From Burkholderiales bacterium UBA4615 (GTDB lineage: Bacteria > Pseudomonadota > Gammaproteobacteria > Burkholderiales > Burkholderiaceae_E), in NCBI GenBank assembly GCA_002386465.1, contig DGIT01000101.1:47012-70833 (forward strand): 23,822 nucleotides of DNA, in the 5' to 3' direction. Below are positions 1 to 7,156 of this stretch, one piece after another (within the stretch, counting starts at the first letter, position 1; every line of letters starts with the position of its first letter). The translations under genes and the position numbers were made by a program. The notes under the pieces are model-generated. The model searched no databases. It had not been told where the DNA came from and worked only from the letters and a program-made list of their open reading frames with translations.

Positions 1-435
1 GGCATGCCCGAGCAGACCGAGGCGACGTTCGATGCGCAGGGTTGGTTGCGCACCGGCGATCTCGGCTGGCTGGACGAGCACGGCATGCTGTTCTACGACG
101 GACGCCTGAAGCGGATGATCAAAACAGGCGGCGAAAATGTTTCGGAACGCGAGGTGGAAACCTGGCTGGAAGAGCGCATCCCGGGCGTGAATCTGGCGCA
201 GGTGGTGGGTGTGCCCGATGCGCTGTGGGGAGAAGCGGTGGTGGCCTTCCTGGAGCCGCTGCCAGGCGCTGCACTCGATGCCGGCTCGGTGCGCGCAGCC
301 TGCAAGGGCCGTATCGCCGACTACAAGATTCCCAAGCAGGTCTGGATCGTGAGCGAGGCGCAGTGGCCCCGTAACGAAGTCGGAAAGATTTCCAAGGACG
401 CCCTCGTGGCGCGCGCGCTGGCCGACCGCGCCTGA
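1..435 (+). CDS. AMP-forming acyl-CoA synthetase, C-terminal part (5' end outside window)
   Basis: This is the last ~144 residues of an acyl-adenylate-forming (ANL superfamily) CoA ligase, an enzyme that activates a carboxylic acid with ATP and joins it to CoA. The reading frame is open from base 1, so the start lies upstream; the ATG at 4 is internal. The fragment begins in the hinge region with a GWLRTGDLG motif. The GRLKRMIKTGGENVS segment follows (A8 motif, start of the mobile C-terminal domain), then the EVE helix. The A10 region NEVGKISKDAL near the end carries the lysine that normally contacts the adenylate. The fragment ends normally at TGA 433-435. It converges on the crotonase gene with a single base between the two stop codons. 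The C-terminal domain does not reveal the acid substrate. The family is certain and the specificity unknown. Confidence 0.93.
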   Translation, partial: GMPEQTEATFDAQGWLRTGDLGWLDEHGMLFYDGRLKRMIKTGGENVSEREVETWLEERIPGVNLAQVVGVPDALWGEAVVAFLEPLPGAALDAGSVRAACKGRIADYKIPKQVWIVSEAQWPRNEVGKISKDALVARALADRA

Positions 436-436
436 C

Positions 437-1228
437 TCAGCGGCCTTCAAACTTAGCCGCGCGCCGCTCCATAAAGGCCTGCATGCCTTCCTTGAAGTCC
501 TGCGTTTGAAACAAGGGCAGCAGTTGCAGGTAGACATGGTGCACATGGTCATCGAAGTGCTCATCGGCCGACATGCGCATCATGCGTTTGGCTGCCTGCA
601 CGGCCAGCGGCGCATTGCCCGCAATTTCGGTGGCCAGCGCACGTGCCACCGTCAGGCACTGGTCTGCGGGCACCGCTTGCGAGGCCAGGCCCATCGCCAC
701 GCATTGCTCGGCGCTCAGTGTGCGCCCTGTAAAAATCAGTTCACAGGCTTTTGACCAGCCGATCAGCCGGGGCAGGATCCACGTCCCGCCTGATTCAGGC
801 ACTACGCCGCGTGCCGTGAACGCCGCAGCCATCTTCGACTCACTGGACATGATGCGGATGTCACAGCCCAGGGCCAGATCCATTCCGTAGCCTGCACTCG
901 AGCCGTTGTGGGCGCAGATCGTGGGCTTGTCCAGGTTGTGCAGCACCGTTGGCGGTGCTTCGCGCAGATCAAGCCCTGCGCAAAAAAAACGCCCGGCACC
1001 AGTCACGATGATCACGCGCACCTGCGAATCGGCGTTGGCCTGCACCAGCCGCTGGCTGAGTGCGGCCAGCATCGGCCGGGTGATGGTGTTCTGGCGGTCG
1101 GGGCGATTGAGTGTGATCGTGGCGATATGGTCCTCGACCGCGTACAGCACCTGGTCTGTGTGCGCATCATCGGTCGGGGCGGTGGCGGCGTGCGCACTCC
1201 GCGCAGGCGAAACAGTCGGTGCAGTCAC
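437..1228 (-). CDS. Crotonase-fold enoyl-CoA hydratase/isomerase family protein
   Basis: This 263-residue crotonase-fold protein acts on a CoA thioester. The start is a GTG at 1228 preceded by GGGAG seven bases upstream on the - strand; no later Met fits. About 25 Ala/Thr-rich residues precede the domain. The oxyanion-hole segments are visible: RFFCAGLDL near residues 80-88 and the SSAGYGMDLALGCD stretch near 110-123. The catalytic glutamates of classical enoyl-CoA hydratase (Glu144 and Glu164 of the rat enzyme) appear here as Asp117 and Phe137. By contrast VVPESGGTW places Glu145 where PaaG-type isomerases carry a catalytic acid (VPDSGGTW). I therefore infer an isomerase-like rather than a hydratase reaction. 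It lies 38 bases downstream of the Nudix gene on the same strand, so the two are probably cotranscribed. It could belong with the ligase at the window edge in an acyl-CoA pathway. Confidence 0.92.
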   Translation of the reverse strand: MTAPTVSPARSAHAATAPTDDAHTDQVLYAVEDHIATITLNRPDRQNTITRPMLAALSQRLVQANADSQVRVIIVTGAGRFFCAGLDLREAPPTVLHNLDKPTICAHNGSSAGYGMDLALGCDIRIMSSESKMAAAFTARGVVPESGGTWILPRLIGWSKACELIFTGRTLSAEQCVAMGLASQAVPADQCLTVARALATEIAGNAPLAVQAAKRMMRMSADEHFDDHVHHVYLQLLPLFQTQDFKEGMQAFMERRAAKFEGR

Positions 1229-1266
1229 GGTGAGGCTCCCAGGGTATTCGTGAATCGAGCGGACCT

Positions 1267-2049
1267 TCAGCCGGGCATGGAGGCCTTGTGTTCGGTGAGC
1301 GTGTAACCCGCATCCTTGGGAATGCAGACATAGCGGCCGTCTTCACGCTTTTCAGACCACGGCTTGATCGGCACCACCGGCGCACGTTGTGTGCCCTCGA
1401 AGGCGGCCTGCACGCTGTCGAACTGCGCGAGCTTCACGACGTTGGACAGCGTCGGAAAAATCACGGTGCGGGTGCCGGCCTCGGCATCGGCCATCACCTG
1501 TCTGGGACGAATCCAGACCGAGTCGACATTCTCGTGGCCGTCATGGCCAGCCACCTGCTGATGCGGGACCCGCGCAAGATAAAAATGCGTGTCGAAACGC
1601 TTGGGCATGAAGTCGGGCGTGATCCAGTGTGCGTAATGGACCAGGTCGTCGCACGACAGATGCAGATCGCCTTCTTCCAGCAGGGCGCCGAGCTTGAGCG
1701 ATTTATCGTTCAGGCCAGCGCGCCAGCGGTCGAGGTCGGTGTGCGCAGGCAGCGCGCCATCGTGGCGACGGCGCGCCAGCAGGATGCCTGACTCCTCGAA
1801 GGCTTCGCGAATCGCCGCGGCACGCAACTCGGACTGACCGGGCGTGGCGCCCTGGTAGCCAGCCAGACGCGCGATCACGCGTTCATCAGAGTCCTGGGCG
1901 TCGACCTTGCCGCCAGGAAACACCAGCGCCCCGGAGGCGAAGTCGATCTGGTGGTGGCGCACCACCATGAACACCTCCAGGCCCTGTGCGCCGTCGCGCA
2001 GCAGCATGATGGTCGCGGCCGGCACAGCCGGTGCAATCGGTTTGTCCAT
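1267..2049 (-). CDS. Nudix hydrolase, NUDT19/RP2p-like
   Basis: This 260-residue Nudix hydrolase starts at ATG 2049, behind a GGGGGAG ribosome-binding site. The fold begins with AATIMLLRDG and a FMVVRHH strand. The Nudix box is split: FPGGK at residues 44-48 is separated from REAFEESGILL at 81-91 by roughly 20 extra residues, whereas the canonical box has about 14 residues between these parts. Such an insertion is typical of the NUDT19-like group, whose characterised members hydrolyse CoA and acyl-CoA diphosphate bonds. The metal-binding REXXEE residues are intact (Arg81, Glu82, Glu85, Glu86). A C-terminal region includes HWITPDFMPKRFDTHFYLA. The neighbouring crotonase and CoA ligase fit a role in CoA or acyl-CoA turnover, but this is inferred from family and context. 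It is first in a two-gene - strand unit with the crotonase. Confidence 0.9.
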   Translation of the reverse strand: MDKPIAPAVPAATIMLLRDGAQGLEVFMVVRHHQIDFASGALVFPGGKVDAQDSDERVIARLAGYQGATPGQSELRAAAIREAFEESGILLARRRHDGALPAHTDLDRWRAGLNDKSLKLGALLEEGDLHLSCDDLVHYAHWITPDFMPKRFDTHFYLARVPHQQVAGHDGHENVDSVWIRPRQVMADAEAGTRTVIFPTLSNVVKLAQFDSVQAAFEGTQRAPVVPIKPWSEKREDGRYVCIPKDAGYTLTEHKASMPG

Positions 2050-2084
2050 GGGTGCTCCCCCGTTTCTGTTCTGATGTGCCTTTC

Positions 2085-2090
2085 ATTGTA
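2085..2090 (-). promoter_or_regulatory. Possible -10 element (TACAAT) for the Nudix-crotonase unit
   Basis: On the - strand the sequence reads GGCTACAATG, a 5-of-6 match to TATAAT. It lies about 35 bases upstream of the Nudix ATG in the divergent gap with the TauD-like gene. No convincing -35 hexamer is present at 16-18 bases, so this is only a candidate. Confidence 0.3.
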
Positions 2091-2158
2091 GCCATGCCCC
2101 GGTGGCGCGGTGGCGAAGACAGGCGTAGGCTCGGCCGAACGACGACAGGGAGACACCC

Positions 2159-3004
2159 ATGAAGCGATTCGATGTGGCCGAACGTCCATCCGTGGACTAC
2201 GAAACCATTCGCGTCAGTCCGCTGACCCCCACCATTGGCGCCACCATTGAGGGCATCGATCTGGCGCGCCCCATGACCGACCAGCAGTTCGCTGAGGTGC
2301 ATCGTGCGCTGGCCAATCATCTGGTGATCTTCTTTCGCGACCAGCGCATGAGCATCGAGCAGCACAAGGCGCTCGGCAGGCGTTTTGGCGAGCTCCATGT
2401 GCACCCGGTCTACGGGATGAAAGGGCACCCGGAAGTGCTCGAGATCAAAACCGACGAAAACTCCAAAGGGGTGGCGGGTGAGGTCTGGCACACCGATGTG
2501 TCCTGCGACGCCCAGCCGCCGATGGGCTCGATCCTCTACATGCACGAGGTACCGGTCAACGGTGGCGGCGACACGCTCTTTGCCAACATGTACGCGGCCT
2601 GGGAAACGCTGTCCGAACCGATACGCACCATGCTCGATGGCATGCGCGCTGTACACGACGGCGACTACACCTACGGCGTTCGGCAGAAACAGGGTCAGGG
2701 TGAATACCCGAAATCCAGCCACCCGATTGCCCGCACCCATCCGGTGACCGGGCGCAAGGCGCTGTATGTGAACAACGGCTTCACCACGCGCATCGAGGGC
2801 CTGCGCCGCTCAGAGAGCGACGCCATCCTGCAGATGCTGTACCGGCATATCGAGCTCGACGACTTCAAGTGCCGCTTCCATTGGGCGCCCGGCTCGGTGG
2901 CCTTCTGGGACAACCGTTGCACGCAACATCTGGCGGTCTGGGACTACTTCCCGCATCGGCGCTACGGGCACCGAGTCACGGTAGCGGGCGATACGCCGGT
3001 CTGA
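2159..3004 (+). CDS. TauD-like Fe(II)/2-oxoglutarate dioxygenase
   Basis: This 281-residue TauD/TfdA-family enzyme would couple decarboxylation of 2-oxoglutarate to hydroxylation of a substrate in the cytoplasm. The start is ATG 2159 behind GGGAG. The N-terminal IGATIEGIDLARPM segment is typical of TauD. The iron triad is complete: His111-Thr-Asp113 (EVWHTDVSC) and His257 in DNRCTQHLAVWDY. Arg268 in HRRYGHR sits eleven residues after His257, the same spacing as His255-Arg266 in E. coli TauD, and should bind the 2-oxoglutarate carboxylate. The length matches the ~280 residues of TauD. Taurine itself is only one possible substrate; related enzymes take sulfonates, alkyl sulfates and ether or phenoxy acids. 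No sulfonate ABC transporter is nearby. The gene stands alone, divergent from the Nudix gene and convergent on the aminotransferase. Confidence 0.93.
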   Translation: MKRFDVAERPSVDYETIRVSPLTPTIGATIEGIDLARPMTDQQFAEVHRALANHLVIFFRDQRMSIEQHKALGRRFGELHVHPVYGMKGHPEVLEIKTDENSKGVAGEVWHTDVSCDAQPPMGSILYMHEVPVNGGGDTLFANMYAAWETLSEPIRTMLDGMRAVHDGDYTYGVRQKQGQGEYPKSSHPIARTHPVTGRKALYVNNGFTTRIEGLRRSESDAILQMLYRHIELDDFKCRFHWAPGSVAFWDNRCTQHLAVWDYFPHRRYGHRVTVAGDTPV

Positions 3005-3081
3005 CTTGCACGGGCTGGCCAGAGTCAGAAGGCCCATGCTGACCGGCCGGCTGTTCAGTGCGTCCTGTTTCGTGCTGCGGC

Positions 3082-4311
3082 TTACCCGGCCAGTCGGTTC
3101 ACCGCCCGACCGAGCCGGGCTACGCCTTCTGTGATCTGAGTGGGCGTGGGTGTTGAAAACGACAGCCGCAGGGTGCGCAGATCCGGTTGGTCGGCGTCAT
3201 AGATGTCGCCCGGCACAAACGTGACTTTCTCTTCGATGGCCAGCGCCAGCAGGTCACGCGCCTTGCCTTCGGTCTGAAGGCGCCCCCACATGAACATGCC
3301 GCCCTGCGGAATGTTGAAGTTCACGCGCCCCGCCAGGTGTATGGCAATTGCATCACGCATGGCGGCGGCCCGCTCGCGGTAAGCCCCCACGATCACCGGC
3401 AGATGCTGTTGCAGTCGCCCGGCAGCCAGATAGCGCTGCACCGTCATCTGCGTGAAGCCCGGGTTGGAGAGATCGTCGAGTTGCTTGGCCAGCATGCAGG
3501 GTCGGCGCAACACCGCAGGGCCTGCCATCCAGGCCACACGCAGCCCCGGCGCAATCACCTTCGAAAAGCTCCCCAGGTGCACCACCCATGGCTTCGATCC
3601 GGGCACCTGGTCGGTGAGCGCAATCAGGTGAGGCAGCGGTTCACCCTCAAAGCGCAACTGGCTGTAGGGGTCATCTTCCGCAATCACGAAGCCGTATTCG
3701 ACTGCGAGTTGCAGCAACTTGAGGCGGCGCGATACCGGCATGCTGGCGCCGCTCGGGTTGGCAAAGGTAGGCACCACGTAAAGCAGCCGCGGCCTGGGCA
3801 GTGCCGGGTCGCGCAGCATGGCCTCCAGCTCGTCCACATTGAGCCCCTGCGCATCGACACTCACCGTGAGCGTGCGTGCACCGGCGACCTTGAGCACGCG
3901 GATGGGCCCGGTATAGGTAGGCCGCTCGACGACGGCGCAGTCACCCGGTCGGATCAGCGTGCGCACCAGCAGATCGAAGCCCTGCGCTGAACCGGACAGG
4001 ATCAGCAGATCGTCGGGAGACACCGGCGCGCGACAATGCGCCATCCACTGCGCCACCGACTCGCGCAGCCCCGCCATGCCCTCGGTGGGCCCGTACTGCA
4101 GGCAGGCCGTAGGTGAATCGGTCAGCGCCGCATGCGCCGCTTCGCGCACACCGTCGCGGTCAAACAGTTCAGCACCGGGATAGCCGCCTGCAAGCGAAAT
4201 CATTTCCTGGTCCGACATCAGACGGCTGAGCTCTCTGACCAGGGACTCGCCGATGTTGCGGTAACCCGGGTGAATCAGGGCTTCGGGTGTGGCCGGATCA
4301 GTTGGGTTCAT
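3082..4311 (-). CDS. Fold-type I PLP-dependent aminotransferase (2-aminoadipate/MocR aminotransferase-domain type)
   Basis: This 409-residue aminotransferase resembles LysN-type 2-aminoadipate aminotransferases and the aminotransferase half of MocR regulators, but has no GntR-type DNA-binding domain. The open frame continues upstream to 4446. I place the start at ATG 4311 (MNPTD) because the preceding 45 codons overlap the VOC gene and look non-coding. PLP residues are visible: Asn185 in FANPSG, Asp213 in AEDDPYSQ, and the Schiff-base Lys251 in SFSKVIAPGLRVAW. Arg382 in LRLSFS should bind the substrate carboxylate. No Shine-Dalgarno sequence precedes this ATG; the transcript has ACCTCCT there instead, so translation may depend on reinitiation after the VOC gene 46 bases upstream. 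It probably transfers the amino group of an alpha-amino acid to a 2-oxo acid; the substrate is unknown. Confidence 0.92.
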   Translation of the reverse strand: MNPTDPATPEALIHPGYRNIGESLVRELSRLMSDQEMISLAGGYPGAELFDRDGVREAAHAALTDSPTACLQYGPTEGMAGLRESVAQWMAHCRAPVSPDDLLILSGSAQGFDLLVRTLIRPGDCAVVERPTYTGPIRVLKVAGARTLTVSVDAQGLNVDELEAMLRDPALPRPRLLYVVPTFANPSGASMPVSRRLKLLQLAVEYGFVIAEDDPYSQLRFEGEPLPHLIALTDQVPGSKPWVVHLGSFSKVIAPGLRVAWMAGPAVLRRPCMLAKQLDDLSNPGFTQMTVQRYLAAGRLQQHLPVIVGAYRERAAAMRDAIAIHLAGRVNFNIPQGGMFMWGRLQTEGKARDLLALAIEEKVTFVPGDIYDADQPDLRTLRLSFSTPTPTQITEGVARLGRAVNRLAG

Positions 4312-4357
4312 AGGCGCAGGAGGTTTGGCACAGCAGACGTTGAAACAGAGGGTGGGT

Positions 4358-5032
4358 TCAGAGATGGCCCACCAGCGAAGCGCGCTGCGAGAGTTCGATG
4401 AAATTGCCGTCAGGGTCGCGCACGAAGGAGTAACGGACCGTGTCACCTAGCAGCATGGGCGGGCGACCCTCTTCACCGCCGCGCGCAAGCACGCCGGCAT
4501 GCTCAGCCACGCAATCGCGGATCTGCACGGTGGTGTAACGCCAACCCGGGGCACGCCAGTTGTCGCAGCGGGCCACCGCGCGGGTTTCGGCAATGATCAC
4601 CTGCGTATCGCCGCACACATAGACGCCCGGGCGGGGCGATTCGAACTGCATGGCATGGCGCCAGAACCGATCGTGGGCGTCGCGATTGCTGACCGCGAGC
4701 TCAATGGCAATGCCTGTCACCCCTTCATCACCGGGCGGCACCAGCAGTACCGCATTGCCGTCGGGGTCGGCCAGCGCCTGCCGCTGCGCAAGACCGGGGC
4801 GGGCGATGCGGACGCGCACGATGCCGCTGGCCGGCTCGGGTGGCAGCGGATCGCGAGCGTGATTGACCTTGAGGATCGAGCCGTTCATGTGATGGCGCAA
4901 CTGCTGCATGCCGCCACCGAGCTTGCCCATGTGGTCATACTCCAGGCCGATGGTCTGCTGCCAGAAGTGCAGTTGCTCTTCGCGCCGGTTGGTGAACAGA
5001 CCGACATCCAAGTGGGGTTTGGCGAGGTTCAT
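4358..5032 (-). CDS. VOC (glyoxalase/bleomycin resistance/dioxygenase) superfamily protein
   Basis: This protein of about 224 residues has two vicinal-oxygen-chelate modules. The first begins HLDVGLFTNRREEQLHFWQQ and includes LADPDGNAVLLV. The second begins IAIELAVSNRDAHDRFW and ends YSFVRDPDGNFIELSQR, the characteristic VOC closing strand with a metal-ligand glutamate. VOC proteins include glyoxalases, epimerases, extradiol dioxygenases and resistance proteins; nothing here separates these. A GTG two codons upstream (5038) is an alternative start, but I prefer ATG 5032; neither has a strong ribosome-binding site. It is followed 46 bases later by the aminotransferase on the same strand. It is divergent from the amidohydrolase gene, with a gap of about 220 bases. 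Confidence 0.88.
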   Translation of the reverse strand: MNLAKPHLDVGLFTNRREEQLHFWQQTIGLEYDHMGKLGGGMQQLRHHMNGSILKVNHARDPLPPEPASGIVRVRIARPGLAQRQALADPDGNAVLLVPPGDEGVTGIAIELAVSNRDAHDRFWRHAMQFESPRPGVYVCGDTQVIIAETRAVARCDNWRAPGWRYTTVQIRDCVAEHAGVLARGGEEGRPPMLLGDTVRYSFVRDPDGNFIELSQRASLVGHL

Positions 5033-5207
5033 GGACACGAGGGTAACCCAGGGGACCGGGTCGGGTCAGCGTCAGGGAAGGACGGGCCCGGCGAGACCGC
5101 GACTCGGTCAACCCCTGCGTACCCGGCAGCCCTGCCCCGGCAAGGTGGGCGTGATATCGCGTTCCGCTGGCTGCACCCGGGGGCTGCCGGCGCCCAGGAA
5201 TGAACCG

Positions 5208-5213
5208 TATACT
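5208..5213 (+). promoter_or_regulatory. Possible -10 element (TATACT) for the amidohydrolase
   Basis: TATACT matches the -10 consensus at 5 of 6 positions and lies 43 bases before the chosen ATG at 5257. Transcription would start close to the AT-rich palindrome at 5218-5232. No good -35 hexamer is visible at the usual distance. Confidence 0.3.
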
Positions 5214-5217
5214 TCAG

Positions 5218-5232
5218 AAAGAAATTTTCTTT
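5218..5232. promoter_or_regulatory. AT-rich palindrome, possible operator
   Basis: AAAGAAA, one central T, then TTTCTTT form a perfect inverted repeat with 7-base arms. It is the most AT-rich patch in an otherwise GC-rich gap. It sits just after the TATACT element and about 25 bases upstream of the amidohydrolase start, where a repressor site would be expected. It could also be incidental low-complexity sequence. Confidence 0.35.
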
Positions 5233-5256
5233 TCTAGACTGAATGAGGCTGCTTTC

Positions 5257-7077
5257 ATGACCCCCTTGATGACCCATGCATGCAGAGTCTCCCGCCTGAC
5301 GCCCTGGCTTCTTGCCGCCAGCATTGCACTGAGCGCCGGCTGCTCAACCCGACCGACTGCCCTGGCTGCAGCGGCCCCCGATGCGATCTACAGCGGTGGC
5401 GACATCCTCACCATGGCGGGCGCCACGCCACAATATGCCGAGGCACTGGCCATCGGTGGCGGGCGCATTCTGGCCGTGGGCTCGCGCGCCGAGGTGATGA
5501 AGCTGGCAGGGCCAGGCACGCGCCAGTTCAATCTGCAGGGCCAGACACTGATGCCGGGTTTTATCGATGCCCATGGCCATCTGGTTTACGCGACCCACAG
5601 CATGCTCGATGCCGACCTGATGGGCGTCAAGAACATCCCCGAACTGTTGGAGCGACTGAAAAAACATGCGGCCGAAACGCCTGCGGGCGAACGGATCGTT
5701 GGGATGGGTTACCGCGCCGAGCAGATGACCGAAAACCGTCATCCCACGCGCGAAGAGCTCGACACTGTCAGCAGTACGCGTCCGATCGGCATCTCGGATG
5801 GATCGGGCCACCATGGGGTGATGAACACCGTCCTGATGAACGAGTTGAAGCTGTCTGCCGCCACGCCCGATCCGGAGGGTGGCTTTTACACCCGCAAACC
5901 GGGTTCACGCGAGCTCGCCGGCCATGCTGCCGAAACCGCATGGATGGCAGCGCTGGCGACCCGCGCGCCGCTTAGCGCCGAGCAAACCCGCAAGGGCTTG
6001 AAGCGCGCAGTGTCGTTGTGGGTGGAAAACGGCATCACCACCGCCTCCGAAATGGGGCTGGGGCTGAGTGCCGACGATATTCAAATCGCACAGAGGATCA
6101 TCGATGAGCAACTGATGCCGATCGATCTGGTGATGTTCGCCAAGTACGCCGAGTCGGAACGCATCATCGATGCGGCCTACCAGATCCAGAAAAGCCGTCT
6201 ACCCGCGGGCACCGACACCGCGAGCGCGCTGTTGTCGACACGACCCGACCTGGACCGTCGGTATATCAACCGACTGCGGCTGGCGGGCGTGAAGTTCTGG
6301 CTCGATGGCAGCATCGACACCGCGTTCATGTCGCAGCCCTTCACCAAGAACCCGCCCGGCGTGACCACCAAGGATTACAAGGGTCAGCGGGTCGATCCCC
6401 AGGATCAGCTGGTGGCGGCTCTGGACAAATACTGGAAGAGCCACCGGCAGATTGCCGCCCATGCGATCGGCGATGAGGCCAACGAGCAATTGCTGAAGGC
6501 GATTGAAGGCGCCATCGCCAAGCAGGGCATGACTGATGCGCGGCCGATCTTCCAGCATGCACAGTTTTTGCGCCCCGATCAGATTACCCGCGTGAAAGCC
6601 GTGGGTGGCACGCCCAGCATGACTGCGGGCGGTCTGCAGGCCATGGGGGATTATGTGTCGATGCTGGTGGGCCCGGAACGCATCGGCTGGACCGGTGCTG
6701 CCGCCTCTTTGCAAAAGCAGGGCATCAACTGGACGCTGAACACTGACTGGCCGGCGGGTGTCAGCCCCAGTCTGTTGTTTGCAGCCTGGAACGTGGTCAA
6801 CCGGGTCACTAAGTCGGGGGGCGTCTTCGTGCCCAGCGAACGGGTCTCGGCCTACGACGCGATGCGCAGCCTCACCATCAACGGCGCCTGGCAGTATAAG
6901 GAAGAACAAAACAAGGGCACGCTGGAAGTCGGCAAGCTGGCCGATCTGGTGATCCTGGATCGCAACCCATTGAAGGTCGACCCGATGGCCATCAAGGACA
7001 TCAAAGTCATGCAGACCATCAAGGAAGGGTCCGCGGTTTACACCCGCATGCCCGATGGGCCGAAGTTCGGCTTCTGA
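5257..7077 (+). CDS. Exported YtcJ-like amidohydrolase (amidohydrolase_3), probable lipoprotein
   Basis: This 606-residue metal-dependent hydrolase belongs to the amidohydrolase_3 group (YtcJ, NfdA). I choose ATG 5257 over the in-frame ATG at 5200. GAGG lies eight bases upstream, and the protein then begins with a signal peptide: basic residues, a hydrophobic stretch (PWLLAASIALSAGC), and Cys29 as a possible lipidation site. The lipobox is imperfect because Ser rather than Leu is at -3. The metal-binding HxH is His106-Gly-His108 in MPGFIDAHGHL. Later conserved elements are VKFWLDGSID, IAAHAIGDEANEQ, IFQHAQFLRPDQ and LNTDWPAG, then the C-terminal ADLVILDRNP strand typical of the superfamily. 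It would cleave an amide or related C-N bond in the periplasm. The substrate is unknown. It is a single-gene unit divergent from the VOC/aminotransferase pair. Confidence 0.92.
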   Translation: MTPLMTHACRVSRLTPWLLAASIALSAGCSTRPTALAAAAPDAIYSGGDILTMAGATPQYAEALAIGGGRILAVGSRAEVMKLAGPGTRQFNLQGQTLMPGFIDAHGHLVYATHSMLDADLMGVKNIPELLERLKKHAAETPAGERIVGMGYRAEQMTENRHPTREELDTVSSTRPIGISDGSGHHGVMNTVLMNELKLSAATPDPEGGFYTRKPGSRELAGHAAETAWMAALATRAPLSAEQTRKGLKRAVSLWVENGITTASEMGLGLSADDIQIAQRIIDEQLMPIDLVMFAKYAESERIIDAAYQIQKSRLPAGTDTASALLSTRPDLDRRYINRLRLAGVKFWLDGSIDTAFMSQPFTKNPPGVTTKDYKGQRVDPQDQLVAALDKYWKSHRQIAAHAIGDEANEQLLKAIEGAIAKQGMTDARPIFQHAQFLRPDQITRVKAVGGTPSMTAGGLQAMGDYVSMLVGPERIGWTGAAASLQKQGINWTLNTDWPAGVSPSLLFAAWNVVNRVTKSGGVFVPSERVSAYDAMRSLTINGAWQYKEEQNKGTLEVGKLADLVILDRNPLKVDPMAIKDIKVMQTIKEGSAVYTRMPDGPKFGF

Positions 7078-7097
7078 TTCGACTCAACCGCGCCGCC

Positions 7098-7118
7098 GAG
7101 GCCTGTGACCCAGGCCTC
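7098..7118. terminator. Hairpin between convergent genes, candidate bidirectional terminator
   Basis: GAGGCCTG, a five-base loop (TGACC), then CAGGCCTC form a perfect 8-base-pair stem in the 79-base gap between the amidohydrolase and transporter stop codons. There is no T-tract on either side, so intrinsic termination would be weak. The position between converging genes supports the call. Confidence 0.5.
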
Positions 7119-7156
7119 ACGTTCAACCTGTGGCCCTAATGCGCGCCCGCACACGC

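Noticed and set aside
1886..2740. 284-codon open frame on - across the Nudix/TauD gap
   Set aside because: It overlaps the TauD-like gene in antisense and the Nudix gene in another frame, with no domain.
3005..3081. Possible terminator around CCGGCCGG between the TauD-like and aminotransferase genes
   Set aside because: The arms pair only with bulges and mismatches, and there is no T-tract.
3187..3990. 267-codon open frame on + opposite the aminotransferase
   Set aside because: Antisense shadow with no motif; the aminotransferase PLP residues are intact on the - strand.
4318..4324. AGGAGGT on + as a ribosome-binding site
   Set aside because: No start codon at suitable spacing opens a plausible protein on +; the downstream frame is antisense to the VOC gene.
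4312..4446. 45-codon N-terminal extension of the aminotransferase
   Set aside because: It overlaps the VOC gene, has unusual composition (Cys- and Ser-rich), and the family normally starts near MNPTD.
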